This document shows, one piece after another, positions 25,394 through 33,050 of a stretch of 64,000 nucleotides of DNA. Position 1 is the first letter of the stretch, and each line of letters starts with the position of its first letter. The notes below the pieces were generated by a model. The model was not told the origin of the DNA. It ran no database searches and was given only the letters and a program-made list of their open reading frames with translations. The position numbers and the translations under genes were made by a program. This DNA comes from Pseudomonas sp. P7548 (GTDB taxonomy: Bacteria; Pseudomonadota; Gammaproteobacteria; Pseudomonadales; Pseudomonadaceae). The DNA is taken from positions 1 to 64,000 of the forward strand of contig NZ_JACARO010000008.1 in assembly GCF_013386585.1 (NCBI RefSeq), given 5' to 3'.

Positions 25394-26047
25394 ATGGAAT
25401 TCCTGAACGCCTTTTCCCATCTTGATTGGGCCCAAGTCCTGCACCTGACCGGGCAGCACATCACCCTGGTCGGCATTGCCGTGATCCTCGCGATCCTCAT
25501 CGGCGTGCCCCTGGGCATCCTGATGACGCGCTTCCCGACCTTGGCCGGGCCACTGCAAGCCAGCGCGACGGTGCTGCTGACCGTGCCGTCCATCGCCCTG
25601 TTCGGCCTGCTGCTGCCGTTCTACTCCAAGTTCGGCCAGGGCCTGGGGCCGATGCCGGCGATCACCGCCGTGTTCCTCTACTCCTTGTTGCCCATCATGC
25701 GTAACACCTACCTGGCCCTCACCGGCGTGGAACCGGGCATTCGCGAAGCCGCACGCGGCATCGGCATGACCTTCGGCCAGCGCCTGCGCATGGTCGAGCT
25801 GCCGATTGCCGTGCCGGTGATCCTCGCCGGTGTGCGCACCGCCGTGGTGATGAACATCGGCGTGATGACCATCGCCGCCACCATCGGCGCCGGTGGCCTG
25901 GGTGTACTGATTCTGGCTTCCATCAGCCGCAGCGACATGTCGATGCTGATCGTCGGCGCCGTGCTGGTCAGTCTCCTGGCCATCTTCGCCGACCTGCTCC
26001 TGCAATGGCTGCAACGCTCGCTGACTCCAAAAGGATTGCTCAAATGA
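25394..26047 (+). CDS. Osmoprotectant ABC transporter permease (OpuBB/YehY type)
   Basis: Second permease, 217 residues. The motif TVPSIALFGLLLPFYSKFGQG and the EAA loop EPGIREAARGIGMTFGQRLRMVELP are family hallmarks. The gene follows the binding protein with ACGAGGAGAAGAC as ribosome site, and its stop overlaps the ATPase start in an ATGA junction. About five or six helices are visible. With the first permease it forms a heterodimeric channel. Confidence 0.93.
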   Translation: MEFLNAFSHLDWAQVLHLTGQHITLVGIAVILAILIGVPLGILMTRFPTLAGPLQASATVLLTVPSIALFGLLLPFYSKFGQGLGPMPAITAVFLYSLLPIMRNTYLALTGVEPGIREAARGIGMTFGQRLRMVELPIAVPVILAGVRTAVVMNIGVMTIAATIGAGGLGVLILASISRSDMSMLIVGAVLVSLLAIFADLLLQWLQRSLTPKGLLK

Positions 26048-27201
26048 TCGAACTTCAAAACCTGTCCAAGACCTTTCAAAGCAACGGCAAAACCATCACC
26101 GCCGTCAACGATGTCAGCCTGACCGTCAACGAAGGCGAAATTTGCGTGTTCCTGGGGCCTTCGGGCTGCGGCAAGAGCACCACGCTGAAAATGATCAACC
26201 GCCTGATCAAGCCGACCTCGGGCAAGATCTTGATCAACGGCGAAGACACTACCGACCTGGACGAGGTGACCCTGCGTCGCAACATCGGCTACGTGATCCA
26301 GCAGATCGGCCTGTTCCCGAACATGACCATCGAGGAAAACATCGTGGTGGTGCCCAAGCTGCTGGGCTGGGACAAACAGAAATGCCACGACCGCGCCCGC
26401 GAGCTGATGAGCATGATCAAGCTGGAGCCCAAGCAGTACCTGCACCGCTACCCGCGTGAACTGTCGGGCGGCCAGCAACAGCGTATCGGCGTAATCCGCG
26501 CGCTGGCGGCCGATGCGCCGTTGTTGCTGATGGATGAGCCGTTCGGCGCAGTCGACCCGATCAACCGCGAGATGATCCAGAACGAATTCTTCGAGATGCA
26601 GCGCGCGCTGAACAAGACCGTGATCATGGTCAGCCACGACATCGACGAAGCCATCAAGCTGGGCGACAAGATTGCGATCTTCCGCGCCGGCAAGCTGCTG
26701 CAGATCGACCACCCGGACACGCTGCTGGCGCACCCGGCCGACGAGTTCGTCAGCAACTTCGTGGGCCAGGACAGTACCCTCAAGCGCCTGCTGCTGGTGA
26801 AGGCCGAAGACGCGGCGGATAACGCACCGTCGGTGAGCCCTGAGACGCCGGTGGCCGATGCCCTGGAACTGATGGATGAGCATGACCGCCGCTATGTGGT
26901 GGTCACGTGCGCAGAGAACAAGGCGCTGGGGTACGTAAGACGTCGCGACCTGCACCGTCAGACCGGCACCTGCGGCCAGTACCTGCGTGAGTTCAACGCC
27001 ACGGCGGCGTATGACGAGCATTTGCGCATCCTGCTGTCGCGCATGTACGAGTTCAATCGCTCGTGGTTGCCGGTGATGGATGCTGAGCGGGTGTTCCTCG
27101 GTGAGGTGACGCAGGAGTCGATTGCCGAGTATTTGAGTTCTGGTAAGTCCCGTGGGGGCAAGACCAGTATTGTGTCGCCTGCTGAGACGGCCCTCGCCTG
27201 A
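26044..27201 (+). CDS. Osmoprotectant ABC transporter ATP-binding protein with CBS domains (OpuCA/ProV type)
   Basis: ATPase of 385 residues. Walker A is GPSGCGKST near residue 38, the signature LSGGQQQR near 140, Walker B PLLLMDEPFGAVD and the H-loop VSHDI. After residue about 265 a pair of CBS modules follows (VSPETPVADALELMDEHDRRYVVV ... MYEFNRSWLPVMD), the part that senses ionic strength in OpuA-type transporters. The ATG at 26044 overlaps the permease stop by 4 bases. An upstream in-frame codon at 26005 lies inside the permease gene and is rejected. The operon ends just before a REPIN. Confidence 0.94.
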   Translation: MIELQNLSKTFQSNGKTITAVNDVSLTVNEGEICVFLGPSGCGKSTTLKMINRLIKPTSGKILINGEDTTDLDEVTLRRNIGYVIQQIGLFPNMTIEENIVVVPKLLGWDKQKCHDRARELMSMIKLEPKQYLHRYPRELSGGQQQRIGVIRALAADAPLLLMDEPFGAVDPINREMIQNEFFEMQRALNKTVIMVSHDIDEAIKLGDKIAIFRAGKLLQIDHPDTLLAHPADEFVSNFVGQDSTLKRLLLVKAEDAADNAPSVSPETPVADALELMDEHDRRYVVVTCAENKALGYVRRRDLHRQTGTCGQYLREFNATAAYDEHLRILLSRMYEFNRSWLPVMDAERVFLGEVTQESIAEYLSSGKSRGGKTSIVSPAETALA

Positions 27202-27221
27202 CCTGAAACCACGCGGTCAAA

Positions 27222-27315
27222 AATGTGGGAGCGGGCTTGCTCGCGAAAGCGAAGTGTCAGTCACTGAATATGTTGACTGATACACCGCTTTCGCGAGCAA
27301 GCCCGCTCCCACATT
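27222..27315. repeat. REPIN family A copy 2
   Basis: Arms 27222-27250 and 27287-27315 are perfect 29-bp inverse copies with the same core as the repeat at 21526. It directly follows the osmoprotectant operon and may act as its 3' boundary. Confidence 0.9.
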
Positions 27316-27679
27316 GGGTCTGTGGTGTATCAGGGAAATCCCATCGATTTACCCCATTCGGGGAACATCAATCCGTCACACCGGTCGGTTACATAAGTAG
27401 CTGCACGGGTTCCCGCGACGAACGCGTGCAAAAACGCGACATTTTTAGTTGATCTATGGCCCCTCACGTCCTAAAGTTCGCGCCGAACGTCCATGCTGGA
27501 AACGATCCATCCGGCTCAAGTACTGACGACGAGACAGCAAGGCCAAGGGAAGCGGTTGATCCCATGGCCTTTTTGCTTTCGGCGACATGCCTTGGGAAGT
27601 AGGCGAACCAAAGTGGGGATACGGAGGACGTTCATTTGCACCCATTGATCAATCTAGTTTGCCCTTAGGAGTTCCCAGC
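27316..27679 (+). other. Long leader upstream of ornithine decarboxylase
   Basis: This 364-bp stretch has no credible gene. It contains a hairpin terminator at 27536-27575, 104 bases before the speC start codon, so a transcript begun further left would stop there. It could hold a small RNA or an attenuator. The stretch 27410-27450 (CGCGACGAACGCGTGCAAAAACGCGACA) has repeated CGCG words. A good ribosome site TTAGGAG sits just before speC. Confidence 0.5.
27536..27575 (+). terminator. Intrinsic terminator in the speC leader
   Basis: AAGGCCA plus AGGGA (27539-27550) pair with TCCC plus ATGGCCTT (27560-27571), followed by TTTT. The stem lies inside the leader rather than after a gene, so it ends either an upstream small RNA or an attenuated speC transcript. 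Confidence 0.7.
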
Positions 27680-28843
27680 ATGTCGATTAACGTCGAAGAT
27701 TATTTCGCGCGCGCCACTTTTGACAAAATGAAGGCGTTCGCCGACACGCAAGAAACCCCGTTCGTGGTGATCGACACCGCGATGATCAGCCAGGCCTACG
27801 ATGACCTGCGCGCCGGTTTCGAATTCGCCAAGGTCTATTACGCGGTCAAGGCCAACCCGGCCGTCGAGATCATCGACCTGTTGAAAGACAAAGGTTCGAG
27901 CTTCGACATCGCCTCGATCTACGAGCTGGACAAAGTACTGGGCCGTGGCGTCAGCCCGGACCGTATCAGCTACGGCAACACCATCAAGAAATCCAAGGAC
28001 ATCCGCTACTTCTTCGAGAAGGGCGTGCGCCTGTTCTCCACCGACTCCGAAGCCGACCTGCGCAACATCGCCAAGGCCGCGCCGGGCTCGAAAGTGTATG
28101 TGCGTATCCTCACCGAAGGCTCGACCACCGCTGACTGGCCTCTGTCGCGCAAATTCGGCTGCCAGACCGACATGGCCATGGACCTGCTGATCCTGGCCCG
28201 TGACCTGGGCCTGGTGCCTTACGGCATCTCCTTCCACGTGGGTTCGCAGCAGCGCGACATCAGCGTGTGGGACGCGGCGATCGCCAAGGTCAAAGTGATC
28301 TTCGAGCGCCTGAAAGAAGAAGACGGCATCCACCTGAAGCTGATCAACATGGGCGGTGGCTTCCCGGCCAACTACATCACCCGCACCAACAGCCTGGAAA
28401 CCTACGCTGAAGAAATCATCCGCTTCCTCAAGGAAGACTTCGGCGACGACCTGCCGGAAATCATCCTGGAGCCAGGCCGTTCGTTGATCGCCAACGCCGG
28501 TATCCTGGTGAGCGAAGTGGTGCTGGTCGCGCGTAAATCCCGCACAGCAGTAGAACGTTGGGTGTACACGGATGTGGGCAAGTTCTCCGGCCTGATCGAA
28601 ACCATGGACGAAGCCATCAAGTTCCCGATCTGGACCGAGAAGAAAGGCGAGATGGAAGAAGTGGTCATCGCCGGCCCAACCTGCGACAGCGCCGACATCA
28701 TGTACGAGAACTACAAGTACGGCCTGCCGCTGAACCTGGCCATTGGTGACCGTCTGTACTGGTTGTCGACCGGTGCGTACACCACCAGCTACAGCGCAGT
28801 TGAATTCAACGGCTTCCCGCCGCTGAAATCCTTCTACGTCTGA
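27680..28843 (+). CDS. speC: Ornithine decarboxylase (group IV, PLP-dependent)
   Basis: Enzyme of 387 residues that converts ornithine to putrescine in polyamine synthesis. It is of the alanine-racemase fold rather than the large E. coli SpeC type. VYYAVKANPAVEI carries the PLP lysine near residue 56. HVGSQQRD and the glycine-rich GGGFPANY bind PLP phosphate, EPGRSLIANAG follows, and GPTCDSADI gives the catalytic Cys-Asp pair near residue 330. The ATG at 27680 follows TTAGGAGTTCCCAGC and gives the family length; an in-frame start at 27587 would add a leader peptide with no support. The gene matches the pseudomonad speC. It ends before a REPIN facing the Sel1 gene. Confidence 0.94.
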   Translation: MSINVEDYFARATFDKMKAFADTQETPFVVIDTAMISQAYDDLRAGFEFAKVYYAVKANPAVEIIDLLKDKGSSFDIASIYELDKVLGRGVSPDRISYGNTIKKSKDIRYFFEKGVRLFSTDSEADLRNIAKAAPGSKVYVRILTEGSTTADWPLSRKFGCQTDMAMDLLILARDLGLVPYGISFHVGSQQRDISVWDAAIAKVKVIFERLKEEDGIHLKLINMGGGFPANYITRTNSLETYAEEIIRFLKEDFGDDLPEIILEPGRSLIANAGILVSEVVLVARKSRTAVERWVYTDVGKFSGLIETMDEAIKFPIWTEKKGEMEEVVIAGPTCDSADIMYENYKYGLPLNLAIGDRLYWLSTGAYTTSYSAVEFNGFPPLKSFYV

Positions 28844-28862
28844 TCGTGTAAAAGCCGGCTCC

Positions 28863-28959
28863 CTGTGGCGAGGGAGCTTGCTCCCGCTGGAGTGCGCAGC
28901 ACTCCCAGAAATCTTCGGGCCGCTACGCATCCCGACGGGAGCTTGCTCCCTCGCCACAG
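28863..28959. repeat. REPIN family B
   Basis: Arms 28863-28886 and 28936-28959 are perfect 24-bp inverse copies beginning CTGTGGCGAGGGAGCTTGCT, with outer GCCGGC pairs as well. It fills the convergent gap between speC and the Sel1 gene. It is a different family from the repeat at 21526. Confidence 0.88.
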
Positions 28960-28966
28960 CCGGCGC

Positions 28967-29719
28967 CTACAGGTTTAGGTGTACAGCGCGTTCTTTGTAG
29001 GCCTCGGCCATCGCCCTAATCTGCGGATCATTCGCCGCTTCCAACGCCTTTTGCGCCGTACGCAAAAACTTCAGATTCCCGCCCGCCAACGCCTCTCGCA
29101 GCCACTCCAACGCCGCATCGATCTGGCCTCTGTCCGCCAGCACCGCCGCATAACTGAACTGCCCGCGAAAATCGCCGCCTTCGGCTGAACGTCGATACCA
29201 CGCCTCGGCAGCGTCCAGATCCCTTGGGCAACTTTGCCCGTCTTCCAGATAACGCCCCAACAGGTTCATCGACTTGGCGTGCCCCTGCTCCGCGGCCTGG
29301 CGATAAAGCGCCAACGCCTGTTGCTGATCCTCGGCGACACCGCGCCCGGTCGCGAGCAAATTGGCAAGGTTGTATTGCGCCCAATCCAGGCCCGCCTCGG
29401 CCGCTTGCTGATACGCCCGAGCGGCCGCCGCTTCGTCGGCGGCGCAGCCCCAGCCATGTTCCAGGCAACGACCGGCCATGTTGCGCGCCATCAGGTGGCC
29501 GCCCTGTGCCGCGATCTGGAACCAGCGCAGTGCCAAGGCTTCATCCCGCGCAATGCCACGGCCTTCCAGCAGGATTTGCCCGAGCAGCGCCTGGGCGTCC
29601 ACCACGCCCTCCTTTGCCGCCACCAGGATCGCCTGGGCCGCACGGACCGGGGAGTCGTCGAGCATCGATTGCAGTTGCTCGACGTTGAGCACTTCTTCAC
29701 GGCGTAATAAAAAGCCCAT
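28967..29719 (-). CDS. Sel1-repeat (tetratricopeptide-like) protein
   Basis: Cytoplasmic protein of 250 residues built of Sel1 repeats: visible units include AQALLGQILLEGRGIARDEALALRWF, ARNMAGRCLEHGWGCAADEAAAARAY, AQYNLANLLATGRGVAEDQQQAL and SMNLLGRYLEDGQSCPRDLDAAEAWY. Such repeats are protein-protein interaction surfaces. The start at 29719 follows the piuC stop by a single base, so the two genes form one operon. A similar protein lies next to piuC in PAO1. It has no signal peptide, and its role in the iron locus is unknown. Confidence 0.88.
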   Translation of the reverse strand: MGFLLRREEVLNVEQLQSMLDDSPVRAAQAILVAAKEGVVDAQALLGQILLEGRGIARDEALALRWFQIAAQGGHLMARNMAGRCLEHGWGCAADEAAAARAYQQAAEAGLDWAQYNLANLLATGRGVAEDQQQALALYRQAAEQGHAKSMNLLGRYLEDGQSCPRDLDAAEAWYRRSAEGGDFRGQFSYAAVLADRGQIDAALEWLREALAGGNLKFLRTAQKALEAANDPQIRAMAEAYKERAVHLNL

Positions 29720-29720
29720 G

Positions 29721-30401
29721 TCAGACCTCGACCCAGCGGCGCAGCAGGTTGTGGTAGGTGCCGGTGAGCTGGATCAGGGCCGGGTGGTCGGGCACATCGC
29801 GGGACAGTTGCTGGATCGCGCCGTCCATTTCAAACAGCAAGGTGCGCTGGCTGTCTTCGCGCACCAGGCTTTGGGTCCAGAAGAACGAGGCGTAGCGCGC
29901 ACCACGGGTCACGGCATTGACTTTGTGCAGGCTGGAGCCCGGGTACAGCACCATGTCGCCGGCTGGCAGCTTGACGCGCTGCAGGCCGAAGGTGTCCTGG
30001 ATCTCCAGTTCGCCGCCGTCGTATTCGTCGGGGTCGCTGAAGAACAACGTGGAGGACAGGTCGGTGCGCACCCGCTCGTGGCTGCCCCGGGCCTGGCGTA
30101 CAGCGTTGTCGATATGGAAGTCGAAGCTGCCACCGGCGGTGTAACAGTTGAGCAAGGGCGGGAAGACCTTGTGCGGTAACGCCGCTGACATAAACAGCGG
30201 GTTTTTCCACAGCCGCTCAAGCATCGCCGCGCCGATTTCCTTGGCCAGCGGGTGGCCTTCGGGCAGTTGCAGGTTGTGTTTGGCTTTGGCGGATTGGTGC
30301 CCGGCGGTGATTTTACCGTCGGCCCATTCGGTGGTTTCCAGGGCCTGGCGAATGCGCTGCACTTCCTCACGAGAGAACAGGCCGGGTATGTGCAGCAGCA
30401 T
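29721..30401 (-). CDS. piuC: Fe(II)/2-oxoglutarate-dependent hydroxylase, PKHD type (PiuC)
   Basis: Non-haem iron dioxygenase of 226 residues, the standard PiuC length. FHIDNAVR gives the HxD iron ligands near residues 96-98, and [15 protein letters not shown] gives the distal histidine with the 2-oxoglutarate arginine downstream. The substrate is not settled. The gene is divergent from the siderophore receptor with a 206-bp shared control region and is followed within one base by the Sel1 gene. In pseudomonads the piuC-piuA pair is Fur-controlled, and it is linked to uptake of catechol-type siderophores and drug conjugates. Confidence 0.92.
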   Translation of the reverse strand: MLLHIPGLFSREEVQRIRQALETTEWADGKITAGHQSAKAKHNLQLPEGHPLAKEIGAAMLERLWKNPLFMSAALPHKVFPPLLNCYTAGGSFDFHIDNAVRQARGSHERVRTDLSSTLFFSDPDEYDGGELEIQDTFGLQRVKLPAGDMVLYPGSSLHKVNAVTRGARYASFFWTQSLVREDSQRTLLFEMDGAIQQLSRDVPDHPALIQLTGTYHNLLRRWVEV

Positions 30402-30430
30402 GGGACAGTACCTGAAATCAGAGAGGCGCT

Positions 30431-30449
30431 AATGGTATTGATTCTTATC
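30431..30449. promoter_or_regulatory. Possible Fur box between piuC and receptor
   Basis: AATGGTATTGATTCTTATC matches the 19-base Fur consensus at about 10 positions and lies 30 bases upstream of the piuC start. Location and gene content favour iron control; the match itself is modest. Confidence 0.4.
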
Positions 30450-30607
30450 CGCCCTGTAAAACACAGCTGACGAACGAGTTCGTAAAAACCGTAAGCAAAA
30501 AGTGTAAAGAATGTAAATTCAGTGCAATTAGCAATGTATCGCAATTGATAGAAATACTTGTTCACCCTATATTCCGCGGCCTCACATCCTTGGGGAAAGG
30601 ACACGTC

Positions 30608-32914
30608 ATGCCGCGCACTACTCTAAAAACACCTGCCAGTTCACCACGCATGCTGGCCTCGGCCATCGGCGTTGCCCTCAGCGCCAGCTCTGCCGCCCAA
30701 TTGGCGCAAGCGGCTGAAGACACCGAACAAAAAGGCGAGCGCAACAGCATCTCCCTCGGCGCCACCAGCATTACCGGCCAGGAGCAGGACAACACCTCCT
30801 ACCAAGTGGAAAAAGCCTCATCGCAGAAGTACACCGCCCCGCTGGTGGACACCCCGCGCTCCGTCACCGTGGTGCCACAACAAGTGCTCAAAGACACCGC
30901 CGCCACCTCATTGCAGGATGCCTTGCGCACGGTGCCGGGCATCACGTTCGGCGCCGGTGAAGGCGGCAACCCTCAAGGCGATCGCCCGTTCATCCGTGGT
31001 TTCGACGCGCAGGGCGACACCTACCTGGACGGCGTGCGAGACACCGGTGGCCAGAGCCGTGAGATCTTCGACATCGAATCGATCGAAGTCAGCAAAGGCC
31101 CCAACTCCTCGTTCGGCGGGCGTGGCTCGGCCGGCGGCAGCATCAACCTGGTGAGCAAGACGCCACAAGCGCGGGACTTCACCAACGGCGGCTTCACCTA
31201 CGGTTCCGACCAGACCCGCCGCTACGTGCTCGACGTGAACCGCCAGTTCCTCGACGACAGCGCCGCGTTCCGCCTGAACCTGATGAGCCACGAGCAAAAC
31301 GTCGCCGGCCGCGACGCAATCGACTACGACCGTTGGGGCGTGGCCCCGTCGCTGACCTTTGGCCTGGGCACCCCGACCCGCGTCAACCTCAGCTACTACC
31401 ACATGGAAAGCAATGACCTGCCCGACTCCGGGATCCCGTATGGCTACAGCAGCAGCGCCTCAAACGCCGCCCACGTCCACGACAAACCCACCGACGGTGG
31501 CGACAGCAACAACTTCTACGGTTTGAAAAGCCGTGACTTCCGCAAGACCCGCGCCGACATCAGCACGTTCTCCATCGAGCACGACCTGAACGACAACATG
31601 ACGCTGAAAAACACCCTGCGCCATGGCAGTACAGGCCAGGACTACGTGCTCACCCAGCCGGACGACAGCCAGCACAACGTCAACCAGTTCGGCACCGTGT
31701 GGCGTCGTGCCAATACCCGCGTTTCCACCACCACGACCACCACCAACCAGACCGACCTGTTTGGCAGCTTCCAGGCCCTCGGCTTCAAGCACAGCTATTC
31801 CACCGGCCTGGAATTCACCGGTGAAGAAACCCGTGTCAGCGGCTACACCGTCAGCCCCAACACCAACCCGTCGTGCACCGTCATCAAGGGCTCTGCAAAC
31901 GGCCAGTGCACCTCCTTGAGCAACCCGACCCCCGACGACGCCTGGACCGGCTCCATCGCACGCAACTATATGGGCACCAACACCAAGGCCACCAGCCGTG
32001 CCGCCTACGTGTTCGACACCATCGAACTGGACCCGAAATGGTTGCTGAACGTCGGCCTGCGCTACGACACCTTCGACACCGAAGCCAACACCAACGCCGT
32101 GCCGACCTCCACCGTCAAGGCGCGCAGCAAGGTCAAGGACGACAGCCAGTTCTTCAACTGGCAGGCGGGCCTGGTCTGGAAGCCGCTGGATAACGGCAGC
32201 ATCTACACCTCCTACGCGACGTCGGCTTCGCCGGCCGGTGGCCTGGTGGGCGAAGGCGTGGACAGCAACGCGATCCCGACCGGCATCAACACCAGCGACC
32301 TGAAGCCGGAAGAAACCGTCAACTACGAGCTGGGCACCAAGTGGGACCTGTTCCACAACCGCCTGTCCCTGTCGGCTGCGGTGTTCCGCACCGAGAAGAA
32401 AAACACGCGCATCCTGGTGGACTCCAACACCTACGAGACCGCAGGCGAATCGCGAGTGGACGGCCTGGAACTGTCGGCCAGCGGCAAGATCACCGATCAA
32501 TGGCAAGTGTTCGCCGGCTACAGCTACCTGAAAGCCGAACTGGTTGACCCAGGCAAGAACGGCAACCGCACGGGTGCCGTCGTCGCGGGCTCCAACAAAG
32601 GCAACCAGATGCCTAACACGCCAGAAAACTCATTCAGCCTGTGGACCACGTATGACGTGACACCAAAACTGACCATCGGTGGTGGCGCGTTCTACGTCGA
32701 TCAGGTCTATGGCGACCCGGCCAACACAGTGTACGTGCCGTCCTACACCCGCTACGACGCCATGGCCAGCTACAAGTTGACCAAGAACGTCGACCTGCAA
32801 TTGAACGTACAGAACTTGACCGACAAGACCTATTACGACAAAGCCTACGCGGCCCACTTCGCCAACCAGGCAGCCGGTCGCACCGCACTGTTGTCCACCA
32901 GCTTCCACTTCTAA
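30608..32914 (+). CDS. fiu: TonB-dependent catecholate siderophore receptor (Fiu/PiuA family)
   Basis: Outer-membrane receptor of 768 residues. A long N-terminal signal (MPRTTLKTPASSPRMLASAIGVAL... with AQAAE cleavage) precedes the plug, which shows VDTPRSVTVVPQQVL and GNPQGDRPFIRGFDAQGDTYLDGVRD. The barrel follows, with the typical closing strand GRTALLSTSFHF ending in aromatic Phe. EQDNTSYQV near the mature N-terminus could serve as TonB box region. The ATG at 30608 follows GGAAAGGACACGTC. Divergent piuC and the downstream piuB-like reductase support a complete uptake and release module for ferric catecholates. Confidence 0.93.
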   Translation: MPRTTLKTPASSPRMLASAIGVALSASSAAQLAQAAEDTEQKGERNSISLGATSITGQEQDNTSYQVEKASSQKYTAPLVDTPRSVTVVPQQVLKDTAATSLQDALRTVPGITFGAGEGGNPQGDRPFIRGFDAQGDTYLDGVRDTGGQSREIFDIESIEVSKGPNSSFGGRGSAGGSINLVSKTPQARDFTNGGFTYGSDQTRRYVLDVNRQFLDDSAAFRLNLMSHEQNVAGRDAIDYDRWGVAPSLTFGLGTPTRVNLSYYHMESNDLPDSGIPYGYSSSASNAAHVHDKPTDGGDSNNFYGLKSRDFRKTRADISTFSIEHDLNDNMTLKNTLRHGSTGQDYVLTQPDDSQHNVNQFGTVWRRANTRVSTTTTTTNQTDLFGSFQALGFKHSYSTGLEFTGEETRVSGYTVSPNTNPSCTVIKGSANGQCTSLSNPTPDDAWTGSIARNYMGTNTKATSRAAYVFDTIELDPKWLLNVGLRYDTFDTEANTNAVPTSTVKARSKVKDDSQFFNWQAGLVWKPLDNGSIYTSYATSASPAGGLVGEGVDSNAIPTGINTSDLKPEETVNYELGTKWDLFHNRLSLSAAVFRTEKKNTRILVDSNTYETAGESRVDGLELSASGKITDQWQVFAGYSYLKAELVDPGKNGNRTGAVVAGSNKGNQMPNTPENSFSLWTTYDVTPKLTIGGGAFYVDQVYGDPANTVYVPSYTRYDAMASYKLTKNVDLQLNVQNLTDKTYYDKAYAAHFANQAAGRTALLSTSFHF

Positions 32915-32930
32915 ACGCGGGCAACAAACG

Positions 32931-32969
32931 CGCAAAAGCCCCACGCATCGGATGCGTGGGGCTTTTGCG
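32931..32969 (+). terminator. Strong bidirectional hairpin terminator after fiu
   Basis: Bases 32931-32949 pair perfectly with 32951-32969, a 19-bp stem (AAAAGCCCCACGCATC core) with a minimal loop and T-run within the 3' arm. It ends fiu and leaves the reductase gene with its own promoter. Confidence 0.88.
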
Positions 32970-33050
32970 TGTTAAACAGAATATTTCTCGATAACCCACG
33001 GCATAATGCGCGCCGTGACAACAATATCCAGATGAGCGAGGCGGTCCGAC

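Noticed and set aside
23627..26014. 795-codon open frame antisense to the osmoprotectant operon
   Set aside because: It is low-complexity Gln/His/Gly text, opposite three genes with clear motifs; a coding shadow.
27587..27680. Upstream in-frame start for ornithine decarboxylase
   Set aside because: It would add 31 residues without family support, and the strong TTAGGAG site lies before 27680.
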